DNA of 22,511 bases from Megamonas sp. UBA1796 (GCA_002319795.1 DCFU01000013.1:1-22511); one strand, 5' to 3'. Positions 7,052 through 15,880 are shown, numbered from the stretch's first letter. Made by a program: numbers and translations. The notes: generated by a model not told the origin, from the letters alone.

Positions 7052-7349
7052 CTAGCAGCAGCCTTTTTTATATTTATAAACTTCCCCACCCCATTCATTA
7101 AGGAAATTCAAGGCAAGAATAAGTTTTTGTCCAAGTTCCGACAATTCATATTCTACCCTTGGGGGAATTTCATTGTATTGATGTCGAATAATAAGAAAAT
7201 CGTTTTCGAGCTCTTTTAAATTTTTTGAGAGCATGATGCTGGATATGCCATCAACTTTTCTCTGCAGATCATTAAATCGAATAACTCCATTTTGATATAT
7301 GGTCCATATGACTAAGAGCTTCCATTTACCACCGATAGCATTCTTCCAT
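7052..7349 (-). pseudogene. HxlR-family regulator with disrupted N-terminus
   Basis: The minus strand encodes an HxlR (YodB/HypR-like) winged helix: AIGGKWKLLVIWTIYQNG, then IRFNDLQRKVDGISSIML, NLKELENDFLIIRHQYNE, PPRVEYELSELG and the final WGGEVYKYKKGCC. The only start with a good ribosome binding site (GGAGG, 8 bases before the ATG at 7349) is in another frame and stops after seven codons. The HxlR frame itself has no ATG before IGGKWK, and the usual 15-20 N-terminal residues with a redox-sensing cysteine are missing. A frameshift or small deletion near the start is likely. An in-frame ATG at 7234 would give only the second half. It diverges from the damaged oxidoreductase at 7500, a classical HxlR-target pairing. 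Confidence 0.7.
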
Positions 7350-7378
7350 AAGGTCAGCCTCCATTGATTATATAATTA

Positions 7379-7389
7379 TTAGTAACTAA
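7379..7389. promoter_or_regulatory. possible HxlR operator
   Basis: The 11-bp palindrome TTAGTAACTAA lies in the divergent intergenic region between the HxlR gene and the oxidoreductase. A further TTAGT lies at 7438-7442. HxlR regulators commonly bind AT-rich palindromes here; assignment is by position only. Confidence 0.3.
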
Positions 7390-7499
7390 ATATTTTTTGT
7401 GTACTTGTTGATTTATATGTTAATTAATATAATTAAGTTAGTCAATGGATAATTCACCTTGTTTATGAGAAAAATTGTATTTAAATGGAGAGATGTGAA

Positions 7500-8058
7500 A
7501 TGACAAAGGTAGTTGTTTTTAAAGGCAGCCCAAGAAAAAATGGATATACTGCAAAACTGCTGGAACAAGTGGTAAAGTGAGCCGAATCCAAAGGTGCTGA
7601 GATTATTGAATTTGATTTAAATAACTCCGAAATTCGAGGTTGCCAGGGATGCTTTTATTGTCGTACGCATGATGGCTGCGCTGTTCAAGATTATCTACAG
7701 CCAATGTATGAGGCGATTAATGAAGCGGATGCTATTGTGTTTGGCTCTCCAATCTATTATTATCAAATTACTGGTCAAGCAAGAGTGTGGTTAGATCGTA
7801 CCTTCCCAATGTTGGGAAATAATTTTTGAACCGAGACATCCGGGTAAAAAATTGCTTATGATATTTGCTGAGGGTAGTGCAGATCCTACAATCGGGGCAG
7901 ATGGAATTAAGTTTGTTACTAGTATCTTAGAATCATATGGTTGGAAACTGGAGGACAGTATTCATTACTGTGGAACGAGTGAGAGTAAGCCTGCTTCGGC
8001 AGAGTTTGAAGAGTTGGCTTTAAGAGCATTTAAGGATGGGGAGCATTTAGTAGTATAG
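7500..8058 (+). pseudogene. flavodoxin-like NAD(P)H oxidoreductase with nonsense and frameshift mutations
   Basis: The start ATG at 7500 follows GGAG. The translation MTKVVVFKGSPRKNGYTAKL is a typical FMN phosphate-binding start, then RGCQGCFYCRTHDGC and AIVFGSPIYYYQITGQARV follow as in NADPH-dependent FMN reductases and iron-sulfur flavoproteins. Codon 27 is TGA (7578-7580). At 7823-7827 a run of five T appears to hold one extra base: without it the frame continues NNFEPRHPGKKLLMIFAEGS to a normal end at 8058. Two independent lesions argue for a pseudogene, although the T-run indel alone could be a sequencing error. The divergent HxlR regulator is also broken. The original product was about 185 residues and cytoplasmic. 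Confidence 0.85.
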
Positions 8059-8132
8059 TTACAAAAAAATATGCAACAATCGTATCTTTCATTGTTTGTC
8101 CATACTATGAAAGTTCTTCTTTCGGATATGAT

Positions 8133-8177
8133 AAAGCCTGCAGTCGTAATTTTATCTTACGACTGCAGGCTTTTTTT
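8133..8177 (+). terminator. intrinsic terminator after the flavodoxin pseudogene
   Basis: A perfect stem, AAAGCCTGCAGTCGTAA and its complement around a 7-base loop, is followed by a T run. It is one of the strongest terminators in the window. Confidence 0.93.
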
Positions 8178-8258
8178 CAATGGCCATTTTATCTGGAGCA
8201 GTTCACTACATAGCTTTATGCAAGCTCTGCTCTGTCTGAGGTTAGTACTTGGTAGAAA

Positions 8259-8309
8259 ATATTTCAATACTATTTAGTAAAAATAATTTACTAAATAGTA
8301 TTGAAATAT
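8259..8309. repeat. operator-like palindrome 1 of the sulfatase operon
   Basis: Perfect 23-base arms (8259-8281 and 8287-8309) flank the centre AATAA. The core reads TTTAGTAAA, centre, TTTACTAAA. The -35 box of the proposed promoter lies in the right arm. The TTAGT...ACTAA design resembles operators of ROK repressors of the XylR type. Confidence 0.75.
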
Positions 8310-8329
8310 CAGAACTTTTGTAGTAAAGT
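8301..8329 (+). promoter_or_regulatory. candidate promoter of the sulfatase operon
   Basis: TTGAAA (8301-8306) and TAAAGT (8324-8329) are 17 bases apart. The -35 box lies in palindrome 1 and the -10 box enters palindrome 2, as expected for a repressed promoter. The leader to the first gene would be about 150 bases. The -10 box is only a moderate match. Confidence 0.45.
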
Positions 8330-8363
8330 ATATTTAGTTAAAATAATTAACAAAATATACTTT
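8325..8363. repeat. operator-like palindrome 2 of the sulfatase operon
   Basis: Arms of 17 bases (8325-8341 and 8347-8363) with one mismatch flank the same AATAA centre as palindrome 1. The core is TTTAGTTAA, centre, TTAACAAAA. The two centres are exactly 60 bp apart, which suggests two sites for one regulator, perhaps with looping. Confidence 0.7.
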
Positions 8364-8488
8364 GCAAAATTTAAACGAAAATACAGTGGACTATAAATAT
8401 CACTATTTTCTGAATGAATTGATTGTTTTTGAAAAATAATGGCGTTTGTGTGTTGCTACAGTACGAATCGAAAGGAGTTGCAGATTAG

Positions 8489-9640
8489 ATGAAAAATATG
8501 ACAGTTTTAATAAAACCAGTTTCCAGCAGTTGTAACATGCGCTGTAGGTATTGTTTCTATCATGACGTCGCCCGGCATCGGCAAACAGCTAATTTGGGGA
8601 TGATGAACGAAACGACAATGAAGCTGTTGATCGATCGGGCGGTTACAGAAATTGATGAGGGGGGACAACTTACGTTTGCCTTTCAAGGAGGAGAACCTAC
8701 CCTGTGTGGGAAAGAATTTTTCGAAAATTTTATTGCTTATGTCAAAGCAGCTTTTGCTGCTAAAAGCTGTACAGCTTCGTATGTGCTTCAAACGAATGGT
8801 CTCTTGCTCGATGATGCTTTCTGTGAATTCTTGGCGCAGGAAAATTTCCTGTTGGGCGTATCTCTTGATGGAGCGGCAGAAGTTAATGATTATAACAGAA
8901 TAGATACGAAAGGAAAAAGCACCTTTAATCGCGTGCAAAAGAGTATTCAGAGATTGCGAAGGTACAAAGTGGATTTTAATATCCTTTCTGTTATAACCCA
9001 AAGACAATTGCATCATGCTGAAAGCCTCTATAAATTTTATGAACGTCAAAAATTTACGCATGTCCAGCTTATCCCATGTATTGCAGGTTTTGAGGACGAT
9101 AATAGTGAGGAAATACCGCGAGCACAGGAATATGGTGAATTCCTATGCCGGATGTTTGCACTTTGGAAAAGAGGCTGGGAGCTGGGACAACCCATTTCTA
9201 TAAGAGAATTTGATAACTTTGCCAGCATGGTGATGTATAAGCAAGAACCGGAGTTGTGTTCAATGCGTGGTGTCTGTAGCGTCAATTTAGTAGTTGAGGC
9301 GGATGGCAGCGTGTATCCTTGTGATTTTTATGTCCTGGATCAGTGGAGATTAGGCAGTATCTACGATGCTTCTTTTCGGGATCTTTTAGAAAATGAAAAG
9401 GCTAAAGAGTTTGTTCGATGTGCACAACAATTGCCTGACGGCTGTAAAAATTGCCAGTGGTTGCGCTGGTGCCGTGGTGGTTGCCGCAGAATGAGGGAAC
9501 AATCGGAAACGAAAGGAAATCCCAGTATTCCCCAATGGTGTGATGCACAAAAAGTGTTTATTCCTTTTGTTTTGGCAAATATCCCGGGTTTGTCGACTGC
9601 GATACAGTATTATCAGCATACTGTATCGCGTATGGCGTAA
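8489..9640 (+). CDS. anaerobic sulfatase-maturating enzyme (radical SAM, SPASM)
   Basis: This 383-residue enzyme oxidises the active-site cysteine (or serine) of sulfatases to C-alpha-formylglycine using S-adenosylmethionine. The radical-SAM cluster ligands are Cys15, Cys19 and Cys22 in CNMRCRYCFYH, followed by the FQGGEPTL motif. The SPASM domain with two auxiliary clusters shows Cys257, 263, 278, 319, 322, 328, 332 and 351. These track closely the ligands of the Clostridium perfringens enzyme as I recall it. Asp279 in SVYPCDFYVLDQW corresponds to its proposed catalytic base. AAGGAG lies 11 bases before the ATG, a longish spacing. It is the first gene of an operon whose next gene encodes its substrate, a Cys-type sulfatase. 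The enzyme is oxygen-sensitive and cytoplasmic. Confidence 0.95.
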   Translation: MKNMTVLIKPVSSSCNMRCRYCFYHDVARHRQTANLGMMNETTMKLLIDRAVTEIDEGGQLTFAFQGGEPTLCGKEFFENFIAYVKAAFAAKSCTASYVLQTNGLLLDDAFCEFLAQENFLLGVSLDGAAEVNDYNRIDTKGKSTFNRVQKSIQRLRRYKVDFNILSVITQRQLHHAESLYKFYERQKFTHVQLIPCIAGFEDDNSEEIPRAQEYGEFLCRMFALWKRGWELGQPISIREFDNFASMVMYKQEPELCSMRGVCSVNLVVEADGSVYPCDFYVLDQWRLGSIYDASFRDLLENEKAKEFVRCAQQLPDGCKNCQWLRWCRGGCRRMREQSETKGNPSIPQWCDAQKVFIPFVLANIPGLSTAIQYYQHTVSRMA

Positions 9641-9780
9641 TCTTGGCAGTGCCTGACTTTTAATATATATACATTTCAATAAATGGGAGTTGATACTATG
9701 TCTAATGAGATAACAGATATCTGGCGGACGGGTTAGCCTATAAACGTTGGACAATCGATTTAAGATGGGGAGGAAATTTT

Positions 9781-11235
9781 ATGAACAAGCAACCAAATGT
9801 ACTATTAATTAATGTGGACCATTGGTCGGCAGCTCGAATGGGCTGCGCAGGTGATACAGTCATGATGACACCAACGTTAGATCAATTGGCGCAGAATGGC
9901 ATTCGTTTTACTAACTGCTACAGTACGTGTCCTGTATGTATCCCGGCTCGTCGTTCTTTGATGACAGGTACTTTTCCACGCACACATGGTGACAGGGTAT
10001 ATTCTGATACTATGCTAATGCCAAATGTAAAAACTATGGCACAATCCTTTCGTGATGCAGGGTATCAGGCCTATGCAGTAGGGAAATTGCATGTATATCC
10101 ACAGCGTAACCGGATTGGCTTTGATGATGTAATTTTATCGGAAGAGGCCAGATATAATTTTGGGATAGTTGACGATTATCAAATTTGGCTGGGTGAACAT
10201 GGATATCTGGGGAAAGAATATGCACATGGCATGTCAAATAATCAATATTACACTCGCCCTTGGCACTTACCCGAAGAAGCACACCAAACGACATGGGCTA
10301 CAGCACAAATGGTTAATATGATAAAACGCAAGGACCCGACCCGGCCGGCGTTCTTTTATATGTCCTATGTGCATCCGCATCCACCGTTGGTTCCTTTGCA
10401 ATCTTATCTTGATATGTATGACGGGGTGGAGATGCCAAAGTCTCCAATGGGCGACTGGATAAATGATGATGCCGAGATGCTTAAACAATATCACGAACTG
10501 GCTAAGGTATATAGTCCGCGTGATATCGAACGTGCTAAAAAGGCTTTTTATGCGTTATGTACGCATATTGATCATCAAATGCGATTGCTAATCGGTACCT
10601 TACGTGAAGAAGGATTGCTTGAGAATACAATTATCGGATTTACCTCGGATCATGGGGATGCACTGTTTGACCATGGCCTCGTTGCCAAACGGAATTTTTA
10701 TCGCAATTCTACGAATGTACCATTGATTCTTACGGGGCGTCCTCTGGAAGATTATGCGGGTACCGTCAGTGATCGGCTAATCTGCCTGGAGGACATTATG
10801 CCGACATTATTATCTGTTTGTAATATCGAAGTTCCGGAAACAGTGGAAGGGGAAAACTTATTTAATAGCAAACAAAGAAAACTTCTATTTGGTGAAATCT
10901 CTAACGGTCCAACGGCTACCAGAATGGCAACTAATGGTAAATTTAAGCTCATCTACTATCCGTATGGAAATATCATACAATTGTTCAATATAGCAAGAGA
11001 TCCGGATGAGACGAACAATTTGGCACACAAATCAGAATATGCACAAATACAGAAGGAGCTGACAGATTATTTAATTGCTAACTTACATGATGGGGATGAA
11101 GATTGGGCAGAAAACGGTAGGCTGATTGGGGTGGTTGATTATCAGGTCAAGAAGAAAGCCGATTTTGGCCTTTATAATCAGAGAGGATTGCATTGGCCCC
11201 CACCGAAGGAAACGGATTCATATAGTAATGTATAA
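9781..11235 (+). CDS. Cys-type type I sulfatase
   Basis: The 484-residue protein belongs to the alkaline-phosphatase-like sulfatase family. The formylglycine signature is CPVCIPARRSLMTG: Cys53 is the residue to be modified, in C-x-P-x-R with Pro55 and Arg57. Metal and active-site marks include Asp13 near the N-terminus, Lys102 in VGKLH, Asp290-His291 in FTSDHGD and Lys303. There is no signal peptide, so desulfation should occur in the cytoplasm after uptake of a small sulfated compound. The start at 9781 follows GGGGAGG with 7-base spacing. It lies between its maturase and a GPH-type symporter. The substrate (a sulfated sugar, choline sulfate or aryl sulfate) cannot be read from sequence alone; the transporter favours a sugar. 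Confidence 0.93.
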   Translation: MNKQPNVLLINVDHWSAARMGCAGDTVMMTPTLDQLAQNGIRFTNCYSTCPVCIPARRSLMTGTFPRTHGDRVYSDTMLMPNVKTMAQSFRDAGYQAYAVGKLHVYPQRNRIGFDDVILSEEARYNFGIVDDYQIWLGEHGYLGKEYAHGMSNNQYYTRPWHLPEEAHQTTWATAQMVNMIKRKDPTRPAFFYMSYVHPHPPLVPLQSYLDMYDGVEMPKSPMGDWINDDAEMLKQYHELAKVYSPRDIERAKKAFYALCTHIDHQMRLLIGTLREEGLLENTIIGFTSDHGDALFDHGLVAKRNFYRNSTNVPLILTGRPLEDYAGTVSDRLICLEDIMPTLLSVCNIEVPETVEGENLFNSKQRKLLFGEISNGPTATRMATNGKFKLIYYPYGNIIQLFNIARDPDETNNLAHKSEYAQIQKELTDYLIANLHDGDEDWAENGRLIGVVDYQVKKKADFGLYNQRGLHWPPPKETDSYSNV

Positions 11236-11294
11236 AAGAAGATCTAGTTTTTGTTTATTTAATCAATATGACTTACTTAGGAGAGGATATTTTT

Positions 11295-12752
11295 ATGGAT
11301 CAGCAGGGAATAATATCTCAGACTATTCACAATGCACCCAAGCAGGCGGGAAAAATTAAATATAACAGGGCTAAAATTTGGGAAATCGCCTTGTTTTCAT
11401 TTTCTAATACAGCCAGTAATATCCCATTTTTCTTATTTGGTACATTCTTCCTGTTTTACACACAGAATATTTTGGAATTAGCTGCGGTATTTTGTGGAAT
11501 GATTGCTACGTCTATGCGTCTTTTTGATGCGGTTTCAGATCCTCTTGTAGGATTTTTGATGGACAAGACAAATGGCCGTTTTGGAAGATACCGGCCCTTT
11601 ATGGTTGTTGGCAATTTGCTGACGTGTATAGCCATGGCCGGAATTTTTTGGGGATATACTTCTTTTTCCAGCTCAATAAAATATATTTTGGTTTTTATTT
11701 TCTATTTAATTTTTACGCTTGGATATACATTTATAACGACATGTAATAAAGGGGGACAAGCAGTTGTTACGAATGATCCGAAGCAAAGACCTTTATTTGC
11801 TTTGTTTTTCGGTATTTACAATGCTACATTGACTGCCGTTCTTGCTTATTCAATCACAACTTGGCTGGCGCCTCATTATGCATTAGGATTGCGCGATGCT
11901 ATCATGTGGAGACACGTGGGGATAGGTTACGGGTTGCTTTCTATGATGTTTACCTGGTTAGCTGTTATTGGCATTTCCAGTAAGGATAAACCTGAATTTT
12001 TTGGGTTAGGGAAAAAAGCAGCTCCCTTGGAAATAAAGGATATATTCCGTCTCTTAAAAGGGAATAGGGCATTGCAGATGCTTGCTATCGGTGCTTCGAG
12101 CGAAAAACTCGGATGGACCTTATCCAATGCCGCTAATGTGTATTTGTTTTCTAATATTATTATGAATACACAAATGATGGGTCAGGTTGCTATGTATATA
12201 TTGTGGCCATCTTTGTTTGTCGTATGTATTGGTGTTATGATGGCTCGAAAAATCGGTCTGAAAAGATCATTCGTTATGGCTAATTGGGTAAGTTTGACAG
12301 GATTACTAGCGTTGCTTATTATTCGCCCATTTAGTGCTGATATGTTGTGGCTATTCCTTGTGCTTGTGATTATTCAGCAGGCAGCATACAATTTTTTTAG
12401 CAATTTGATTAATCCTTTGATTGCCGATTGCACAGATTACGAGACATATCTTGATGGTAAATTTATGGCCGGAACCATCGGTGGTGTTTTTGCCTTCGTG
12501 GATAAAGGTGTTTCTTCTTTTTCGACAACATTGCTTGGCGTTATGTTGGCTTTAGCAGGTATGGGACATACTGTGATTCCGCAAAATACACCCGCACCAG
12601 ATTCCTTATATATAGTTGTATTGATCAGCATGTATGTATTGCCGATTTTGGCGCATATCACTACACTAATTGCCTTTAAACATTATCCATTGTCCTTGGA
12701 ATTTATGGAAAAAATACAAATTGAATTAAATCGGCGTAAAGAGAGTGTGTAA
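11295..12752 (+). CDS. GPH-family (MelB-like) cation:sugar symporter
   Basis: The 485-residue protein has about 12 hydrophobic segments and the glycoside-pentoside-hexuronide:cation symporter signature: DAVSDPLVGFLMDKTNGRFG directly followed by RYRPFM. A second conserved region near the C-terminal half reads NLINPLIADCTDYETYLDG. Members bring in sugars, glycosides or glucuronides with sodium or protons; some act on organosulfonates. The start at 11295 follows AGGAGAGG with 8-base spacing. An in-frame ATG at 11268 lacks a ribosome binding site. It is 59 bases after the sulfatase stop and before a strong terminator, so it ends the operon. It likely imports the sulfatase substrate. Confidence 0.9.
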   Translation: MDQQGIISQTIHNAPKQAGKIKYNRAKIWEIALFSFSNTASNIPFFLFGTFFLFYTQNILELAAVFCGMIATSMRLFDAVSDPLVGFLMDKTNGRFGRYRPFMVVGNLLTCIAMAGIFWGYTSFSSSIKYILVFIFYLIFTLGYTFITTCNKGGQAVVTNDPKQRPLFALFFGIYNATLTAVLAYSITTWLAPHYALGLRDAIMWRHVGIGYGLLSMMFTWLAVIGISSKDKPEFFGLGKKAAPLEIKDIFRLLKGNRALQMLAIGASSEKLGWTLSNAANVYLFSNIIMNTQMMGQVAMYILWPSLFVVCIGVMMARKIGLKRSFVMANWVSLTGLLALLIIRPFSADMLWLFLVLVIIQQAAYNFFSNLINPLIADCTDYETYLDGKFMAGTIGGVFAFVDKGVSSFSTTLLGVMLALAGMGHTVIPQNTPAPDSLYIVVLISMYVLPILAHITTLIAFKHYPLSLEFMEKIQIELNRRKESV

Positions 12753-12759
12753 TATCTTG

Positions 12760-12799
12760 TTGCAGAAATTCGAGGAATCTCGAATTTCTGCAATTTCTT
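12760..12799 (+). terminator. terminator of the sulfatase operon
   Basis: A perfect 15-bp stem, TTGCAGAAATTCGAG and its complement around GAAT, is followed by a short T-rich tail. The T run is weak, so some readthrough into the CHR genes is possible. Confidence 0.8.
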
Positions 12800-12835
12800 A
12801 CTCAAAATAGGAGAGAAGGAAAGGATATTTTATTG

Positions 12836-13405
12836 ATGCAAGCAGAAAATAGAACTTTTTCGGCAAAAAGCAAACGGTTAGTATGTTTATTTTGGACCTT
12901 TTTAAAAATTGGTGCATTAGGGTTTGGTGGCGGTTTTTCCGTAGTTCCTCTTATCGAACGCGAAGTGGTTGATGAAAAAAGGTGGCTTAAAAAAGAAGAA
13001 CTGATCGATGTCCTGGCAGTTTCGCAATGTTTACCAGGCGGAGTAGCTGTGAACTCGGCAGGTTTTGTAGGATACGCTATTGGTGGGATTAAAGGCGCAT
13101 TGCTCGCTATGGTGGGAAATGTAATTATACCGTGTGTTGTGGTGCTGTCTCTCATGTTTTTCTTTTCCTTATATGGGTCCATGCCACTCATTCAGCATCT
13201 TTTTTACGGTGTAAGACCAGCGATTATTGGCTTAATCTTGTTTGCTGCTTATAATATGGGAAAAAGTTCAATTCATGGCATAAGAGATGGTTTACTTTGC
13301 TTTGGTGCGGTAGCGTGCGTTCTTTTCCTACATTTTAATGTAATTGTGGTAATTCTTAGCGGAGCACTTATCGGAATTATTTTAAATCAGTTCACAGTAA
13401 AATAA
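12836..13405 (+). CDS. CHR-family (chromate-type) transporter, first half-size subunit
   Basis: The 189-residue membrane protein is a short-chain CHR family member, half the size of long ChrA proteins. Conserved marks are LKIGALGFGGGFSVVPL near the N-terminus and SQCLPGGVAVN after it, then RPAIIGLILFAAY. Short CHR proteins occur as adjacent pairs that are thought to form a heterodimer with opposite membrane orientation. Characterised members export chromate, and sulfate is the structural analogue. The ATG at 12836 follows AAGGA with 10-base spacing; a TTG codon precedes it directly. The partner follows after 21 bases. Its place next to a sulfatase operon raises the idea of sulfate export, which is inference. 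Confidence 0.9.
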   Translation: MQAENRTFSAKSKRLVCLFWTFLKIGALGFGGGFSVVPLIEREVVDEKRWLKKEELIDVLAVSQCLPGGVAVNSAGFVGYAIGGIKGALLAMVGNVIIPCVVVLSLMFFFSLYGSMPLIQHLFYGVRPAIIGLILFAAYNMGKSSIHGIRDGLLCFGAVACVLFLHFNVIVVILSGALIGIILNQFTVK

Positions 13406-13426
13406 GGATTAAGAGGAGGGCAATTT

Positions 13427-14011
13427 GTGGATAATTTAATCAGACTCTTTATGATTTGTGCAAAATTGAGTTGCTTTTCTTTTGGTGGTGGTTATGTTAT
13501 GATTCCACTCATGCTAGGAGAACTACAAAATAGTAACCTTTATGTTGCAAATATAACAAATGTAATTGCAATCGCAGGCTTTTCACCCGGGCCGGTTGCC
13601 GTTAATGCCGCGGTTGGATTAGGATATGATGTAGCCTCATTTTTGGGGAGTATGGCTGCATTTTTGGGGATGTTTCTTCCTAATATCGTACTTGTTATTA
13701 TAGCGGCTTTATTTTTTAATAAGATTTATCGTTATAGATATGTACAAGCGGCTTTTTCTGGATTGCGTCCGGTTGTCACTGGTATTATTCTGTACGCGGC
13801 AATAAGCTTATCTATTCAAAATAGGATTGTTGATCTCGATGGGCTATCGACAATCACAAATGGGCTTTATTTTTCGTTGTTTTCTCATCCTGTCTTAGAA
13901 ATTAAAAGCCTTTTAATTGTGATCATGACTTTTTCGTTATTGATGTATAATAAAAAAAATATGATGTTGGTACTTGTGCTGGGTGGAGTAAGTGGTATTT
14001 TAATTTTTTAA
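13427..14011 (+). CDS. CHR-family (chromate-type) transporter, second half-size subunit
   Basis: The 194-residue membrane protein is the partner of the preceding gene. It starts with GTG at 13427 after AGGAGGG with 6-base spacing. The CHR marks are repeated in divergent form: LSCFSFGGGYVMIPLM, then IAGFSPGPVAVNAAVGLGYD and FSGLRPVVTGIILYAA. The pair covers the two homologous halves of a long ChrA. Adjacent genes with tight spacing point to co-translation and a shared complex. No clear intrinsic terminator follows before the chemotaxis gene. Confidence 0.9.
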   Translation: MDNLIRLFMICAKLSCFSFGGGYVMIPLMLGELQNSNLYVANITNVIAIAGFSPGPVAVNAAVGLGYDVASFLGSMAAFLGMFLPNIVLVIIAALFFNKIYRYRYVQAAFSGLRPVVTGIILYAAISLSIQNRIVDLDGLSTITNGLYFSLFSHPVLEIKSLLIVIMTFSLLMYNKKNMMLVLVLGGVSGILIF

Positions 14012-14133
14012 ATCTCCCTGACTAAAATATGGCATAGCTTTTTTATACCATTGGTGGTTTCTACTATAGTTCCGATTTTTCGTTAGTTGTATGATTTAAA
14101 ATAAGAGGGAGATTATATGAAGGAGAATGTTCT

Positions 14134-15849
14134 ATGCAATGGTTTAAGAATTTCAATGTTGTAGCACAAATAATCAGCTTAGTAATTATAACGGTATTTT
14201 TTATGATAATTATTAGTATTACTGGATTGCTCTTCAATAAACAATTTACGGCAAATCTTAATGCGGTATATGACAATCAGATTATGCCAATAGCCTTGAT
14301 TAGTGATACCCGGGTCAAGATGCGGGCGGAACAAGTGGATATGCTTACGATTATTAATACTAAAGACAGCAAGGTTTTAAATAATCGGTTGGAATTGACG
14401 AAGAAACGTTCCAATGATATTAACAATAACTTTGCCAACTACAAGAATAATATGTTATCCTCGACATTAAAAGAAAAACAGGCTGAAATTGAGCCTATTT
14501 GGAAGGAATATCAAGACTATAAACAGCAAGTAATTGCTTTGGTTCTGGCAGGCCAGGGACAGGAAGCAGTTGAAATATATGAGACAAAGATGTCTGGTCT
14601 CAGTGAGCGCATTTTAGATGTTTTGTGGAAAATGCATCTAGATCATATGGAAATGGCCAAACAGTTAAATGAAAAAAACCAGCAGGATGTAGTCACTTCA
14701 AACCGTATCACCTTAATGACGGCATTATTTTCACTGCTTATATCCATAACCAGCGGTCTGTGGATAGCAAGATTAATTGGTAAGCCAATTAAAGAGGTAA
14801 CGCAGGCGTTAATTCGGGTATCGGAAGGCAATATACGAATTAGTGATGTAAATGTATGTTCGCAGAATGAAATGGGAAAACTAACTATTGCGCTTAATAA
14901 AATGAAAAATGATATGGGCAGTATGATACGAAAAATTATCACACATACTGAGCAGGTAGCAATTGCTTCTCAGGACTTAACGGCAGGTGCGGATCAGTCC
15001 ACGCAGGCTGCTGGTCAGGTATCCACGGCCATTGACAGGGTCAAAGCAAGTACGGAAAAACAAATGAAGGTTATTGATGCTAGTTCTTCGGCCATGAGCC
15101 GGCTGTCGCAAGGTGTTCAACAGATTGCTGATAATGTCAATGTTGTATCAACGACTGCGATCCAATCCTCTCATGAGGCGCAAAAAGGAAATCAGGCTGT
15201 AGAAAAAACGATAACACAGATGGAAAATATTAAAAAAACAGTCAATAATTCAGCACAGCTTGTGGTGAAGCTGGGTGATCGCTCAAAGGAAATAAGTCAA
15301 ATTGTAGACACTATTTCAGGGATAGCGGGGCAGACTAACCTGTTGGCATTGAATGCTGCAATCGAAGCCGCCAGAGCGGGTGAATCGGGCAAAGGATTTG
15401 CTGTTGTGGCTGAAGAAGTTCGCAAGTTGGCTGAGCAGTCGCAAAATGCGGCTAAACAAATTGCCGATTTAATCAAGGGCATTCAGAAAGATACGGATAA
15501 TGCAGTTTATTCCATGAGCCAAGGTACACATGAGGTCAAAGTCGGGACAGAAGTTGTTATTACAGCAGGAGTAGTTTTTAAAGATATTGCTGTGATGGTA
15601 ACGAAAGTATCTGACCAAGTACAAGACATATCTACAACGATTCGTGATATGGCAGGTAATAGTCAGGAGATCTTATCGTCAATGCAGGAAATCAACCAAC
15701 ACAGTAAAAAAATGGTAAGAGAAGCGCAGACTGTTTCTGCTGCAACAGAAGAGCAACTAGCATCTATGGAAGAAATTACTGTATCAAGTCAGAGCCTTGC
15801 AGGAATGTCTGGGGAACTTCAAGAAGTTACCAATCATTTTAATGTCTGA
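14134..15849 (+). CDS. methyl-accepting chemotaxis protein with four-helix sensor domain
   Basis: The 571-residue receptor has TM1 at about residues 12-34, an extracytoplasmic helical sensor at 35-190 of the 4HB_MCP type, TM2 at 191-214, a HAMP domain at about 212-265 and a long signalling coiled coil to the end. The hairpin tip is at about 396-430 (GIAGQTNLLALNAAIEAARA and onward), where CheA and CheW bind. No C-terminal CheR-tethering pentapeptide is visible. The start at 14134 follows AAGGAG with 8-base spacing. It stands alone and no other chemotaxis gene is in the window. The ligand is unknown; proximity to the uptake genes does not prove a shared substrate. Confidence 0.95.
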   Translation: MQWFKNFNVVAQIISLVIITVFFMIIISITGLLFNKQFTANLNAVYDNQIMPIALISDTRVKMRAEQVDMLTIINTKDSKVLNNRLELTKKRSNDINNNFANYKNNMLSSTLKEKQAEIEPIWKEYQDYKQQVIALVLAGQGQEAVEIYETKMSGLSERILDVLWKMHLDHMEMAKQLNEKNQQDVVTSNRITLMTALFSLLISITSGLWIARLIGKPIKEVTQALIRVSEGNIRISDVNVCSQNEMGKLTIALNKMKNDMGSMIRKIITHTEQVAIASQDLTAGADQSTQAAGQVSTAIDRVKASTEKQMKVIDASSSAMSRLSQGVQQIADNVNVVSTTAIQSSHEAQKGNQAVEKTITQMENIKKTVNNSAQLVVKLGDRSKEISQIVDTISGIAGQTNLLALNAAIEAARAGESGKGFAVVAEEVRKLAEQSQNAAKQIADLIKGIQKDTDNAVYSMSQGTHEVKVGTEVVITAGVVFKDIAVMVTKVSDQVQDISTTIRDMAGNSQEILSSMQEINQHSKKMVREAQTVSAATEEQLASMEEITVSSQSLAGMSGELQEVTNHFNV

Positions 15850-15880
15850 CGTTAGATGAATCATTTCACTATACAAGCAA

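Noticed and set aside
7019..7219. 66-codon plus-strand ORF after the SMR gene
   Set aside because: It is the shadow of the HxlR coding sequence on the other strand, which has strong family motifs.
8507..9061. 184-codon minus-strand ORF
   Set aside because: It lies entirely opposite the maturase gene, has no family resemblance, and the plus-strand frame is clearly the real one.
9698..9736. 12-codon ORF (MSNEITDIWRTG) with GGGAG upstream between the maturase and sulfatase genes
   Set aside because: Could be a leader peptide or remnant, but it has no attenuator structure and no recognisable continuation.
14050..14100. Possible sigma-D flagellar-type promoter before the chemotaxis gene (TTCCGATTTTT)
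   Set aside because: No TAAA-type -35 box at the required distance.
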